Below are positions 10,443 to 20,521 of a DNA stretch of 64,000 bases, in pieces. Under the pieces are notes generated by a model. It was given only the letters and a program-made list of their open reading frames with translations. It ran no database searches and was not told the DNA's origin. Source of the DNA: Cyanodermella asteris (Eukaryota; Ascomycota; Lecanoromycetes; Ostropales; Stictidaceae); assembly GCA_900618795.1 (NCBI GenBank), contig UYJD01000007.1, forward strand, positions 1,068,385 through 1,132,384. Reading direction: 5' to 3'. Made by a program: the position numbers and the translations under genes. How positions within the stretch are numbered: the stretch's first letter is position 1; each line of letters begins with the position of its first letter.

Positions 10443-10569
10443 CTCCAACCGTCATCGAGCATCGCGAGTCAGTTAAGATGATCCGATCGAAACGATTCGC
10501 TCCGCCTGATATGAAATGTACGATGGACTCGGGGCGATTCAAAAAGTTATGTCATGATTGCATTACGTT

Positions 10570-12537
10570 TCATATTCTCAGGACGTCAACACGTGCCCTT
10601 TCATACACCTTGTGGGGGACAAGATTACTGGGCGACTTCTGCTCCTCTGCGCTCAAGCACCGGGGATGCAGCGTCACCTGTGAATATGTTCCGGGCCCTC
10701 GCCTCTTCGACAAAGGTCCCGGATTTATGGCGACGACTCCCTCCACCACTTTCGCGAATGGTGGAAGTGCGCTGGGTAGCACCAAGACGTCAGGTTGCAC
10801 CTTTTGCCACTCAGCAAGCTTGAGATAGCTTATGTCCATTGGTGTTCCGGTGGCCAGACCCTCTTCCGTACCGGCTTTGGGTAATTGTCTCCGTTCAACT
10901 GGTGGGAACATTGGAAAGAAGTGCCTCTGCTGAATGACATGCCGAGGCAATCGCGAAAGGAGGTCGCCGCCTTTGCCTTTAGGGACCCCAACCTCATGTG
11001 ATCGAATGTCGTATAGGATATCAGCGGCAGATATTGCTACCATGGTTTCGTTCAGCGAGATAGTAACGGGATTAGACACTGTCTTTGCTTGCTTTGGCAG
11101 GCCCAACTCTTTCCGAGTCAGGTTTTGTTGCGGCCATGCCATGTGCTTGTGAGTTGCGTCCCGAACTGACGGCACTAGGATGATGGTGGCACTAGGGACG
11201 GCGCGTGCCAATCGAGTAAGTGGTTCACTTATGAAAATGCGAAAGGCGTCGGTCAAGGTCGCCTGGTCAGGCTCAATGCCCGCGTCCTCGGGAAGTTCAA
11301 AATCTCCGCTAGCAATGAGAGGATGCTCAACATCGAGAAAGGGGCCGACCAGTACAAGAACATCCGCGGCCGTATCTTGGGCTTTATCGCACAACGCATG
11401 CAAAGGCTCGAAATCCAGGTTGTCATCCGCTGTATACGGACCCGACGAGATCATCACATTGAGGGCGTGAGCTGCTCCTGGTTCATCGAAAGTTTGCAAC
11501 CCCAGTCGCTCATTGAAAGCTGCGATACTGAGAGCAGATGAGGCAGCCGGATGCAGCAATGGGACCTCGAGTGTCTCCGAAGCTAGAAAGTAATCACCAT
11601 TGGCGTTCTTGCCCCGCAATGCCACGATCTGCCCTGGAAAAAAGTCGCCAGCGCAACCGCTTGCGAACTTGATCGGCACCCGAAGGCCAGCACCGGTTTG
11701 TCGAGAGGTCTCTAAGAGCAGCGACTCTTGATTCGGCTTGTCTTCGGGGTTGTCTGTAGCTATACGCCCCACCGCTACAATATCAGAAGTACTTATCGAT
11801 GCAGCGTTTCCAAATGCAGATTCATCGAGTCCATGATGTTCCTGAAGCAGAGTCACAAATGAATCAATCCGCTCGTCCAGAATCTCGGAGGCCTCAGTAA
11901 GGTGCATGGCCAGTGGCTTGTAACCAAACTTCTTGATTTCAGTATTGGCGATCAGCTTGACCCTTGGCTCGGCATGAGGCGCCAATGGAGGTTCGTAGGC
12001 GCTCAGATGGTCATTGAGTGTCTCGACAATTTGACCGGCATTTGTCCTCAGAGCGAAAGGAGCGGCATTAGATGTGACGGTTGCAGGACCACGCGCTCTG
12101 CTGTCGGTGGGAGATGAACCCCTGTGCGCTCTGGAAACTTTTGTCGGAATCGGTGTTTCGTAGGGCGCTTTGCGCTTTGTGGAGTTTCCTTCTAGACGAG
12201 GCGCCGTCTTCACCCCTATCATGTCGAACATGTCATCGCCGCCCGTCTTCGGTGTGGCGTGAGGGCCTTTCCTGTCCGGTGCCCTGGCGCCTTTCGAGCG
12301 TGTCTCTCGCTCAAGGACTTCTTGTATGTCCTTCTTGAAGGCCCTCGCTGTGTCGTAGTCCAGCCGGGTGTTCTCTGACCCCATTTTAATGCAGTAGGAT
12401 TCCCACTTGAAGAATAGCTCCTGGGCTGAAAGGCCATGCAAACGCATGGCAGAGTCGAGTTCGGTGGTGACATCGTCTGGCAACTTGTCCTGGCCCGGGA
12501 CAATGAAGTGCCCGTTGAGACCTTGTGTCCCCGCCAT
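10570..12537 (-). CDS. POL12: DNA polymerase alpha subunit B
   Basis: Regulatory B subunit of the DNA polymerase alpha-primase complex, needed to begin DNA synthesis at origins and on each Okazaki fragment. One exon, 655 residues from the ATG at 12537. The N-terminal helical domain (about 1-85, with LSAQELFFKWESYCIKM) binds partners. A phosphorylatable, proline- and serine-rich linker follows (about 85-165). Then come the OB fold (about 210-320) and the calcineurin-like phosphoesterase fold (about 345-610), which is inactive in this family. Typical blocks are VLVLVGPFLDVEHPLI, ATIILVPSVRDATH and the end INPGPLSKRRGPGTYSQV. Length and motifs fit the family. Confidence 0.95.
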   Translation of the reverse strand: MAGTQGLNGHFIVPGQDKLPDDVTTELDSAMRLHGLSAQELFFKWESYCIKMGSENTRLDYDTARAFKKDIQEVLERETRSKGARAPDRKGPHATPKTGGDDMFDMIGVKTAPRLEGNSTKRKAPYETPIPTKVSRAHRGSSPTDSRARGPATVTSNAAPFALRTNAGQIVETLNDHLSAYEPPLAPHAEPRVKLIANTEIKKFGYKPLAMHLTEASEILDERIDSFVTLLQEHHGLDESAFGNAASISTSDIVAVGRIATDNPEDKPNQESLLLETSRQTGAGLRVPIKFASGCAGDFFPGQIVALRGKNANGDYFLASETLEVPLLHPAASSALSIAAFNERLGLQTFDEPGAAHALNVMISSGPYTADDNLDFEPLHALCDKAQDTAADVLVLVGPFLDVEHPLIASGDFELPEDAGIEPDQATLTDAFRIFISEPLTRLARAVPSATIILVPSVRDATHKHMAWPQQNLTRKELGLPKQAKTVSNPVTISLNETMVAISAADILYDIRSHEVGVPKGKGGDLLSRLPRHVIQQRHFFPMFPPVERRQLPKAGTEEGLATGTPMDISYLKLAEWQKVQPDVLVLPSALPPFAKVVEGVVAINPGPLSKRRGPGTYSQVTLHPRCLSAEEQKSPSNLVPHKVYERARVDVLRI

Positions 12538-13095
12538 GTTGTTGTAAGCCTGTCGAGATGGGTATGTCTGTGAGCGATTGCGTGCAAGTCAAGCTCGGAG
12601 CGAGATGCCAACCAGCCAGTGGCGGATTTGAGAAAAGACTGGAGGCACTCGTGATTAGTTCGTGGTAGGATGCGGGTTGGACATGCAGAGCGCTGACTGT
12701 ATAAGACGCGTTGCGGGCATGGAGACGTGTGCCGTACGCGAGAGACAATCTATGGAAGGAGCGGCCGGAAGGTCCGTGCGGATCCCAATTCCCCACCGAC
12801 AATGTCCATGCGGCGCTAAATGTTGTAGCTCTGCGGAGCTACCGTCGTGTCTTTAATTTCGTCGCCGCTTGCTGTGTGGTGCGTACTCGCATTGGTACCG
12901 GACGATAACATCTCAAGTCGCCGCCCGTACCTTGCCGAGTACCTTCGTCTTCTGCAACCTCCTCCTCTGCAAGAGACGACAGCAGCAGCGCTCCCATCCC
13001 GCAAGCAACGACACTCGAGGCCCCCGTTACAATTGCGTACAGTATATTCGACTTTGAGACATTCCGGGCCTGTCGGAATACATACGGCGCTCACC
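12538..13095. promoter_or_regulatory. Divergent promoter region, POL12 and Sec14-like gene
   Basis: 558 bp between opposed start codons. A TATAAG at 12700-12705 faces rightwards, but it is nearly 400 bp from the start of the right-hand gene. The plus-strand reading frame is open back to 12847 but begins with GTG there, so I treat it as leader. Confidence 0.4.
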
Positions 13096-14415
13096 ATGGC
13101 GCAGCTTCCCGACGTTCCAGCTGCGGCTTCTCCGGAGACCGAGAAAGTCGTCGCCGAGGACATGGCACGCGAAGCTAGCCAGGTTCCCAGCATCGTGGCG
13201 CCCGTGACAGTCGACGACCCCGATTGCGTCTCTGGCCTTCGAACGAAGCCCTTCATACGCCCCGTCAAGGACTCTCAGGTGCCGGCAGCGGCACCGCTCA
13301 CCAATGAGCAGCAGACAGCATACAACTCTGTTTTGAATGCTGCGGCTGCCTGGACACACGTTCCGGTGTCAACGGCCAAGGGCGCTGAACAGGAGCCCAT
13401 CACCGAAGACGAGCAGCAGTGGCTGACCCGGGAGTGTCTGCTGCGATACCTTCGGGCAACAAAGTGGAATACGACAGAGGCATTGACCCGCTTGCAATCG
13501 ACTTTGGGGTGGCGAAGGGAGTATGGACTGCAAGAGAAGAAGATTACTGCGGATTACATTTCGGTTGAGAACGAGACTGGCAAGCAATGGATTGTGGGCT
13601 ACGACATCAGCGGACGTCCCTGTCTCTACCTCAACCCAGCCCGGCAGAACACAAAGTTCAGCGAACGACAAAACCAACATCTGGTCTTCATGCTCGAACG
13701 TGCCATCGCCATCATGCCTCCTGGACAGGAATCTTTAGCATTGCTTATCAATTTCGCAGAGACGAGTCGCAGCCAGAATGTGCCAATTAGCCAGGGCCGA
13801 GCAGTGCTCAGCATTTTACAAAACCATTATCCGGAAAGACTAGGACGAGCACTTCTTATGAAATTGCCATGGTTCGTGTCTGGTTTTATGAAGCTGATTA
13901 CACCTTTTATCGATCCTTTGACCCGACAGAAGCTTGTTTACAATGATGACTTGCGGAAACACGTTCCCCCTGCACAGCTTTTGAAGTCTCATGGTGGCGA
14001 CGTGGATTTTGAATATAAACACGAAGACTATTGGCCAGCTCTCAACGACCTCGCTGACGAACGCATCAAGCTTATCAGAGAACGCTGGGTCAGCGGCGGT
14101 AAGCGCGTTGGCGAGCTCGAGACTTACCTCAAAGGCGGCCAGGATGAATCCCTCGCTGGTCTCATCGCAAGAGACGAGAGAAGCGAGCGTGAGAAACGGC
14201 CACATCCAGAGAGGTTAGGCACCAATAGAAGCGGTGGTTTAAGGGTCGATAGAGCTGACGGAAGTGAACAGCGACCAAGGAAATCCGTGAGCATTTACGA
14301 GGGCAGAGAGGACCATGGAGACGAGGGGAGTTTGCATCATTCGAACGGGGAAGTAACAGCAGCAACGGCACCGGATCGGATAGACGTCAATATAGGCCAC
14401 AACAATCAACAATAA
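13096..14415 (+). CDS. Sec14-like CRAL-TRIO lipid transfer protein (PDR16/PDR17 type)
   Basis: Cytosolic or lipid-droplet-associated phosphatidylinositol transfer protein. Relatives in yeast (Pdr16, Pdr17) set membrane lipid composition and azole tolerance. The start at 13096 has a strong context (CACCATGGC); one exon encodes 439 residues. The CRAL-TRIO N-terminal domain lies at about 100-150 (RECLLRYLRATKW) and the lipid-binding CRAL-TRIO domain at about 155-318. Diagnostic blocks are GYDISGRPCLYLNPARQNT, PPGQESLALLINFAETS, NHYPERLGRALLMKLPWF and LITPFIDPLTRQKLVYND. The last 110 residues are charged, Gly- and Arg-rich and look disordered. The gene is convergent with GCD2. Confidence 0.93.
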   Translation: MAQLPDVPAAASPETEKVVAEDMAREASQVPSIVAPVTVDDPDCVSGLRTKPFIRPVKDSQVPAAAPLTNEQQTAYNSVLNAAAAWTHVPVSTAKGAEQEPITEDEQQWLTRECLLRYLRATKWNTTEALTRLQSTLGWRREYGLQEKKITADYISVENETGKQWIVGYDISGRPCLYLNPARQNTKFSERQNQHLVFMLERAIAIMPPGQESLALLINFAETSRSQNVPISQGRAVLSILQNHYPERLGRALLMKLPWFVSGFMKLITPFIDPLTRQKLVYNDDLRKHVPPAQLLKSHGGDVDFEYKHEDYWPALNDLADERIKLIRERWVSGGKRVGELETYLKGGQDESLAGLIARDERSEREKRPHPERLGTNRSGGLRVDRADGSEQRPRKSVSIYEGREDHGDEGSLHHSNGEVTAATAPDRIDVNIGHNNQQ

Positions 14416-14843
14416 GCCTCACTACAAGATGTAATCATCGAACAGGGCATGATACCTTAAATAAGCAACAATTGCCCTCGGTTTTGCCATCGTGACTTCG
14501 TCTATTCTGCCGTCTTTGGGGCATGTTTCCACCTACGAGATCCGAGTCAAGTTGTGCGCAGCTCCATGGTACTATTGCCCAGGCTCGGTAATATTTGTAG
14601 ACTGCCGTTCGCGCAAACAATTGTTGCAGCACCATTCTTATCAAGTTTGCGAGCCAGGTCATGATCCCAGATATTTTTGATACTCCGGCTTGGCTTGTGG
14701 CTCGCCTCCGTTCAGGGCTCAAATAGCAATAGCGAAGACCGCATTTAGAGCTTTGCGTCGTTATCTCGGTGCTCGGACACAACGCTGAGCCATGATCCTC
14801 AAGCTGTCGCTCTGCTGGTGTCTTTGGATCGTTCTTTGAGACT
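14416..14843. other. Intergenic, convergent 3' ends
   Basis: 428 bp between the stop codons of the Sec14-like gene and GCD2. No coding or RNA signal is seen. Confidence 0.5.
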
Positions 14844-16301
14844 TCATGTGTTTGTGCTGAGTCTGTGCACCACCGGGACCGAGCTGGGAGGTAATGAGCC
14901 GTGTTCGGTCACCACCATGCTGACGTACTCCGCCGGAGTGACATCGTACATCAAGTTCAAGAGTTGGAGGTTAGAAGATCCGCGCCAGCTTGCCAGCATC
15001 GTTGTTGAGGGCCCGCGCAAGAGTAGCTCCTCCGGCGGTGCTACCTCATTTGTAACTATTGAATCGAGAGCAACTCTGTCTGTGAACTTGATGCTCTCGC
15101 AGCACACTATGACTGGGACATCAGCTGCGTGTGCCATCATTGCCACCAATGCTGACCCTGCGCGAGAGTACAGACGGCCGTTTCCAAGCATTGAGTGCGC
15201 CCCTAACAATACCTTTGTAGACCGGTCGACCAAGTGGCTAACTGCATGTATTGAGGAGTACGTGACGTCGAGGCCAATATCAGCTAAGCTCTTAGCTAGA
15301 TTCTTGCCTTCGTGTAAAGGCCGTGAGTCGAGAACGATAACCTTGAATTTCCGACCACAGCGAAGAGCCTGGACCAGTGTCTGCTGAACAACCTGCGATT
15401 TGGCAAACGTAAGTACCACATCCCCGTCCTGTATCTTCTCTTGGGCAGTATTTGCGATGACTTGACCTGCGGCAGTGATACGTTCCCTGATGTAGACGTC
15501 GATCGCTTCGCAAAGGTCTGCTTTGACTCGGTTCTCGTCAGCGTCCAAATCCGCTCCGGCGATTTCCGTCTTCAGCCACCTAATTGCATTTCCCATAGAG
15601 ATCGCCAGTGGCCTACATGAAACAAGATATTCGATCTGGGGCGACAGGTGGGAAACGAGGTGGCGAGAAAGGGCATGACCAGGGGGTGTTGTATATGACT
15701 CAATGACTCTTTTGAAACATAATAACATGTCCACGCATCTCGCCGTGCTACCACACACTGTGTAACTGCTGATGCTCAAGCCAAGAGCAAGAACTGCTGG
15801 ATGGACGTCTTTGGCTGAATGCGTAAACAGTGTCCGTCGCGGGTGACCGTAAAGGTGTCCGAACAGCGCAACATTCTTATCGTCTGTCTTTTGCTTCGGT
15901 GTACCTTTCTCAGGTGCTTCTTTGGGTTGCCGCGGGGGAAGTTGCCTTGATCCTTGCTCGCCTCGTCTCTGCGGATGGCCTTGCGAAGTAGGCACTCCAC
16001 CAGGAGCTCCCCCTCGAGGAGTTCGTCCTGACTCGGGCGCGACTTCATTGCCACGAGCGGATGTTGGGAAAGCTTGCTGGTGGGTATTGGTATCTTTGGC
16101 CTGAGCTCTACGGGCTTGCTTTTCTAACTTCTTCTGCTTCTTCAAGTCGACGGGGCTGGGTTTCCCCGATTGGGTGCCGTTGGCAGCTTGCTTCGGCGGC
16201 GGGCCTTTGGACTCTTTTGCTGCGAATTGAGCGTTTGCTGACTCGGAAGTTGCTGTTACTGGCTTCGAAGCTGCAGGAGCTGTGGTCACGGTCTCGGGCA
16301 T
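14844..16301 (-). CDS. GCD2: Translation initiation factor eIF2B subunit delta
   Basis: Regulatory subunit of eIF2B, the guanine nucleotide exchange factor that reloads eIF2 with GTP and senses phosphorylated eIF2. One exon, 485 residues from the ATG at 16301. Residues 1-140 are low complexity and Lys-, Ala- and Pro-rich, as in other delta subunits. The IF-2B fold fills about 145-475. Family hallmarks include VVLTFAKSQVVQQTLVQAL, FKVIVLDSRPLHEGK, LLGAHSMLGNGRLYSRAG (about residue 365) and NEVAPPEELL. Length is typical for the shorter fungal forms. The neighbouring start on the right is divergent. Confidence 0.95.
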   Translation of the reverse strand: MPETVTTAPAASKPVTATSESANAQFAAKESKGPPPKQAANGTQSGKPSPVDLKKQKKLEKQARRAQAKDTNTHQQAFPTSARGNEVAPESGRTPRGGAPGGVPTSQGHPQRRGEQGSRQLPPRQPKEAPEKGTPKQKTDDKNVALFGHLYGHPRRTLFTHSAKDVHPAVLALGLSISSYTVCGSTARCVDMLLCFKRVIESYTTPPGHALSRHLVSHLSPQIEYLVSCRPLAISMGNAIRWLKTEIAGADLDADENRVKADLCEAIDVYIRERITAAGQVIANTAQEKIQDGDVVLTFAKSQVVQQTLVQALRCGRKFKVIVLDSRPLHEGKNLAKSLADIGLDVTYSSIHAVSHLVDRSTKVLLGAHSMLGNGRLYSRAGSALVAMMAHAADVPVIVCCESIKFTDRVALDSIVTNEVAPPEELLLRGPSTTMLASWRGSSNLQLLNLMYDVTPAEYVSMVVTEHGSLPPSSVPVVHRLSTNT

Positions 16302-16925
16302 GGTGTGCAGGCGCGGAAGATGATTGTAGGAAGAGCTTCAAATTGGACCATTAGCGTTTGCAATTGCCATTTGGTTGGCCATGGCAACTTTTTGAGTCAC
16401 AAACAACATGCCGCGAGCGCCCTGGAGTGGCGTTCTCGCGGGTCCGTGCTGCAGATGTGGCTGTGTTTATTCCTGGGCCTTGAACCCCGCTGGACAGATC
16501 GCTGTTACTTTCCGTTAACTCGCCTAAGGGATCACAGAGTCAGAACATGCGACGACCGTCAACTGTGCCATGAGTAGGCACCTATCTAGACACCGCCAGA
16601 AGTACCTGTACGTAGATACTGTAAATAGGTGCTAGGTACTTAGGCATCCAGCCATGCTTTCGTGATGACGCAGGGCCGCTGGCTTTCCGCAACAAAGCCA
16701 AGCCTCCTCAGCCACCAACGCAGCGTTGATCATATGTATCTATCGCTTCCAAGTGCTCTTATGCTCACTCTTCGCCATTAGCTTGTAGAAGAGATCGAAC
16801 CTTGTCCCGTTCCAGTCGTCAGTCTTCGGTCAGAATTGGTGTGGCCTAAGCTCGTGCGAGAAGAGAGTATCCATATCTACTACCCTCTGGTCATTTTGCA
16901 GGCCAGTCGGCAACAAAGTTCGGAC
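16302..16925. promoter_or_regulatory. Divergent promoter region, GCD2 and SPRY gene
   Basis: 624 bp between opposed start codons. At 16570-16650 there is a cluster of short AGGTA/TACCT words (for example GTGCTAGGTACTTAGG), like those near 4.5 and 5.2 kb; this type of word is common in fungal spacers. No firm regulatory site can be named. Confidence 0.4.
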
Positions 16926-18215
16926 ATGGGCATCTTCCGCAAGATCCTTCATCGAGAACCCTCAGCTGATGCTGACCAAGCCGGTCCGTCTTCTCAGCTG
17001 CCAGAGAACTACGACAAGAACCACAAGCATGGCTCAAAGGACGGGTCGGGAAATGTGGAGTACACTTCACCTCCCGGGCCACCGCCCTCGTACCGTGGCA
17101 GTCAGACTCAAAACCAACTAAGAGAGACGTACGTGCCTCTACCAGGCCCACCTCCATCCTATCGGGACGACCAGCTAGGGTCACAGTTTGGAGGAGAACA
17201 CGCTCCTCCACCCGTGCCACCACCCTCGCATCAAGGTGGTCAGTTGAATCCACAATCGGAAGACCAGCATCTTCCCCAGCCTGGCCCAACTCCCTCGTAT
17301 CTAGCAAAGGACCAGACATCGATTGCGTTCTCTCAAACCACACATGATGAAGAACCGCCGTGTTACCATGATTGGCAGACGGCCGTCCCAGACACATCAC
17401 TACTGCCACCGCCTCCTGTTGCGTCGAACGATTTCTCGGCGACGTCGAATGCGGATAGCACGCAAGCGGAGCGGGCACGCGAGTGGTGTCGGGCAAATCC
17501 CATTCGACCGGCCGGATGGCCCAATCCACAACATCTGTCAGCCTCACGCCGCGGCGACATCAAGCTCATCTCCCCGGGAGCCCGGACGCACTCAAAAGTC
17601 ACCGAGGTCAGACGAGGAATCTGGTCTGGCAAGACTTCGGAGCGGGCGGCAGACCTCTGCTTCACAACTAGCTTGCCATTGTACTACGTCCATGGAGACA
17701 GCTCGCCCAAGATGTCGGGAGAAGGCGTCACTGCATATTTTGAGGCACAGGTTATCAATATCGGAAAGTCCGATCGCGATGGAAACTCGCCCAGCTTGGC
17801 TGTTGGATTTGTTGCTGCGCCGTATCCGTTGTGGCGTATGCCTGGTTGGGACAGAGGAAGCCTGGCAGTGCATTCTGATGATGGCTGCCGGTACGTCAAC
17901 AATCCCGAAGGTGGGCTTGACTTTGTCGAGCCTTTTCGAGTTGGTGAAGTGGTAGGGATTGGTGTAAAGTACTGGTCAGAGGGTCAAAGTGAGAAGTTGC
18001 GTGGCAATTTGCAAGGGGAGGCATTCTTCACGCGGAATGGTGTTCTTGAGGGGACCTGGAGCCTCCAGGAAGAGACAGACATCCGAGACGATATGGGAAA
18101 CTTTGGTGTGGACGGCGATTATGATCTCTTCGGTGCTGTTGGTACGTACGGCGAGATATCTTTCCAGGCGATTTTCGAGCCCGAAGCATGGGCTTTCAAA
18201 CCGCAGGGCCGGTGA
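16926..18215 (+). CDS. SPRY-domain protein with PPxY-like repeats
   Basis: One exon, 429 residues from the ATG at 16926. After a short start (MGIFRKILHREPS) come four repeats spaced about 21-24 residues: PPGPPPSYRGSQ (about 49), PLPGPPPSYRDDQ (70), PPPVPPPSHQGGQ (94) and PQPGPTPSYLAK (117). The first two contain PPSY, which fits the PPxY motif bound by WW domains of Nedd4/Rsp5 ubiquitin ligases. A SPRY fold follows (about 215-425): it has GEGVTAYFEAQV, LAVGFVAAPYPLWRMPGW, LAVHSDDGCRYVN and the typical FFTRNG. Yeast Ssh4 and Ear1 pair a SPRY domain with PY motifs as Rsp5 adaptors; they have a membrane anchor, which I do not see here. A ubiquitin-ligase adaptor is therefore an inference. Confidence 0.75.
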   Translation: MGIFRKILHREPSADADQAGPSSQLPENYDKNHKHGSKDGSGNVEYTSPPGPPPSYRGSQTQNQLRETYVPLPGPPPSYRDDQLGSQFGGEHAPPPVPPPSHQGGQLNPQSEDQHLPQPGPTPSYLAKDQTSIAFSQTTHDEEPPCYHDWQTAVPDTSLLPPPPVASNDFSATSNADSTQAERAREWCRANPIRPAGWPNPQHLSASRRGDIKLISPGARTHSKVTEVRRGIWSGKTSERAADLCFTTSLPLYYVHGDSSPKMSGEGVTAYFEAQVINIGKSDRDGNSPSLAVGFVAAPYPLWRMPGWDRGSLAVHSDDGCRYVNNPEGGLDFVEPFRVGEVVGIGVKYWSEGQSEKLRGNLQGEAFFTRNGVLEGTWSLQEETDIRDDMGNFGVDGDYDLFGAVGTYGEISFQAIFEPEAWAFKPQGR

Positions 18216-18397
18216 AATAGACCTTCGCGAACTAGTCGTCTCAGCATCGAACAGTTGTGATAGAGATTGTCTAGACATGAAAGGACTCGGGGCTTGTACT
18301 TTGCCTGTATTTGCAGCAAAAGTAGCCGTCAAGTATCCGAGGCTCGGAAGCTTAGCATTCGGTTGTCGGCTGTCTAAACGTCGTTCGATATCGCACC

Positions 18398-19605
18398 TCA
18401 TGGAAGTGTTGTACTGACGTTCATGTCCAGCAACTGCAGTAGGTCTTTCGTCATGATATTGTCGTTCTCGAGGCAGAACTGCACGGCCAATTTCGGGTTC
18501 AGTAAACACCATGCGGGCTGCTTTGTCCATGTCGAATCCGTGTACAAGTGCAGAAGCCAGACAACGCATCCTGCAGTGACTGAACTTGCTTCGTGGTGAT
18601 CGTGGCACCCCAGTTGAACGAGCATGCGGTTCTCCAGGGTCAGGACGACCTGCGGAGAAGCAGTTGCCATCAGCAAGAGGAAGCGGTCGAAAATATGAAA
18701 GGGGGAGTCGTGGTAGTCTAGAAACGCAGCGCGCCAGGGCTTGGATAGTCAGCGTTCTGCATTCATTGGTCTTATGGATGCTTACCTTAAAGTTACCAAA
18801 ACTCGACCCTATAGCTTTAGACCAAGGCTCAGAAAAGAAGTTCTGCACTAAAATTTCACTGAGCGTTCGAAGACGCTCTTGCTTTTCAAAGCACAGCCTA
18901 GCAATCTCGATGGCAGCGTATTCCGTACTCGCCGCATCACACGTTTTCGTACCCTCCTTCCTACATCTGCTAAGACTCGTTGAATACATTTCAGCTAGTA
19001 GTTCTCGGGCTTGTTCCCCGAAGCCATCGTTCGCGGGATCTGTGTAAATTGGGTGAGTGACAAGCGATTTGCGCTGAGACCGGGTCTCGCGGACATTCGC
19101 CCAGTACCAACCATTTAGCCAACTGAGACCCTGCTTGACAGCATGCTGCAGCTCGTGCAAATTGGGCTTATCTTCGTGGGTGACACGGTGGCGAAGTTCG
19201 ATGAAAGAGGCAGGAAGCTTGAGCTGACGAGCTATTCGGTACATGGATTGTTTCGACCGATACTGTTGCTGAGTATCTGTCATTCCGTTCACGAAGCTTG
19301 GGGGCGGTCAGTGGAAGTTTCCAGAGTAGAAGTGATTCTACGTACCGAATCCAAGCTGTGCAGGAAGAGTTTATCCTCGTTACAGTCGGGATATTGGCAT
19401 TCTCTCCATCCAACAATGCTTGGGTTAGCTCTGCGGTGGCATGCACGGCATGGGGAACGCGGCCGACGGCCGCCCACGCCTGCACCAGCTGGCATGCTTC
19501 TCGAGCAGACAGCGCTGTTCCTTCTCCTCCATCATAGAATGAAGTTTTGAGCAGAATCAAGTCTTGTGGACTTTGCCACTTCTCGAGGACCACTTGTTGC
19601 CTCAT
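18398..19605 (-). CDS. LAS1: Pre-rRNA processing endonuclease Las1
   Basis: HEPN-type nuclease that, with the kinase Grc3, cuts the ITS2 spacer during 60S ribosome assembly in the nucleus. Three exons, 19346-19605, 18786-19296 and 18398-18739, with introns of 49 and 46 bp, give 370 residues. The N-terminal Las1 domain starts with WQSPQDLILLKTSFY and GRVPHAVHATAELTQALL (about 50). Splicing creates TAWIRFVNGMTD, the usual family junction. The nuclease motif RHxxxH is intact as FIELRHRVTHE (about 110). The third exon encodes PWRAAFLDYHDSPFHIF and a C-terminus ending in NVSTTLP. The C-terminal part is shorter than in yeast; an extra exon beyond 18398 cannot be excluded. Confidence 0.92.
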
Positions 19606-20521
19606 CTTTCACGGTCCCTGCGATGTGGTGCACCTGGTGGTCTTCGGATGGCAGCGAGCACTCGGTCACTGATAGGTTTGCCGCCCAGGTGTAACGGGTT
19701 TGTGGACAGTCGAAGTGACGATCATATGCGCATCTGGAGCTTCGGTCAAATCAACAAGTACTCTAGAATCGGCCAAGGATTGTAAAGCAGACGGTCGGTG
19801 GACGAAATCGGCTTAAGCGTGAGCGGTGGTGGTGCGGTGGTGGTTAATTTTTCGAATTCAGGAACGGATATGTATGGGCAATGAAAAGCACACCCCCTTT
19901 GACAGGCCGACGAGCACAGCTGATTTGTTTGATATGTGACGTCTGACCATAGAAAAGCCGGTCACAGTGCTTATCTCGACATAGTGAGTAGATTGTCGTG
20001 AATATGCATCACAGCCTCGACCTCTAATTGCTAGCACGCCGTGTAAATAAATTCCAAGTAGGTACCTTACCCACCTGAAAACCACTTTTGTGCAAGGGCA
20101 TCGGAGGACAGCCCGAGAATTTTTCCGGAATTTGCGGCGAGACCGCAGCTTGGCGGCGCTTTCCAACGACGTATTGCTTTGCTTCGCACAGAATCCACCT
20201 CATCCTGAAACGTGGCCGCTGTGCTCAAAGTGGCCTGCTATCTCGCGAATACCAAGGCGCTCCGCAATGGCTTGCGTGACGTTACTACTGCGACGGGACT
20301 TATAGTGGTCAAGGGCGTCTGGAAGGCGTCCTCGCTTTGCCGAAACGAGCCCGCGACTGACGATTGTACGAATATGAGCATAATTTTGCCCTAAAGGATT
20401 TCCGAAGGAGTAAAGAGCCATATACTGGCTGAAAATTTGCCTGCACTGCGGCCAAGGTCCACAGCAGTGCTATTCGACCTCAATGCTTATAGATAACCTG
20501 ATTCTCTGCTCGCATCGAAAC
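19606..20521. other. Intergenic, 0.9 kb
   Basis: This is the LAS1 upstream region and the 3' flank of the next gene. A short GGTGGT-rich patch lies near 19823-19845. Open frames are short and overlap on both strands. No gene is recognised. Confidence 0.5.

Noticed and set aside
12847-13095. N-terminal extension of the Sec14-like protein
   Set aside because: Starts with GTG; the ATG at 13096 has a strong context and homologues start near it.
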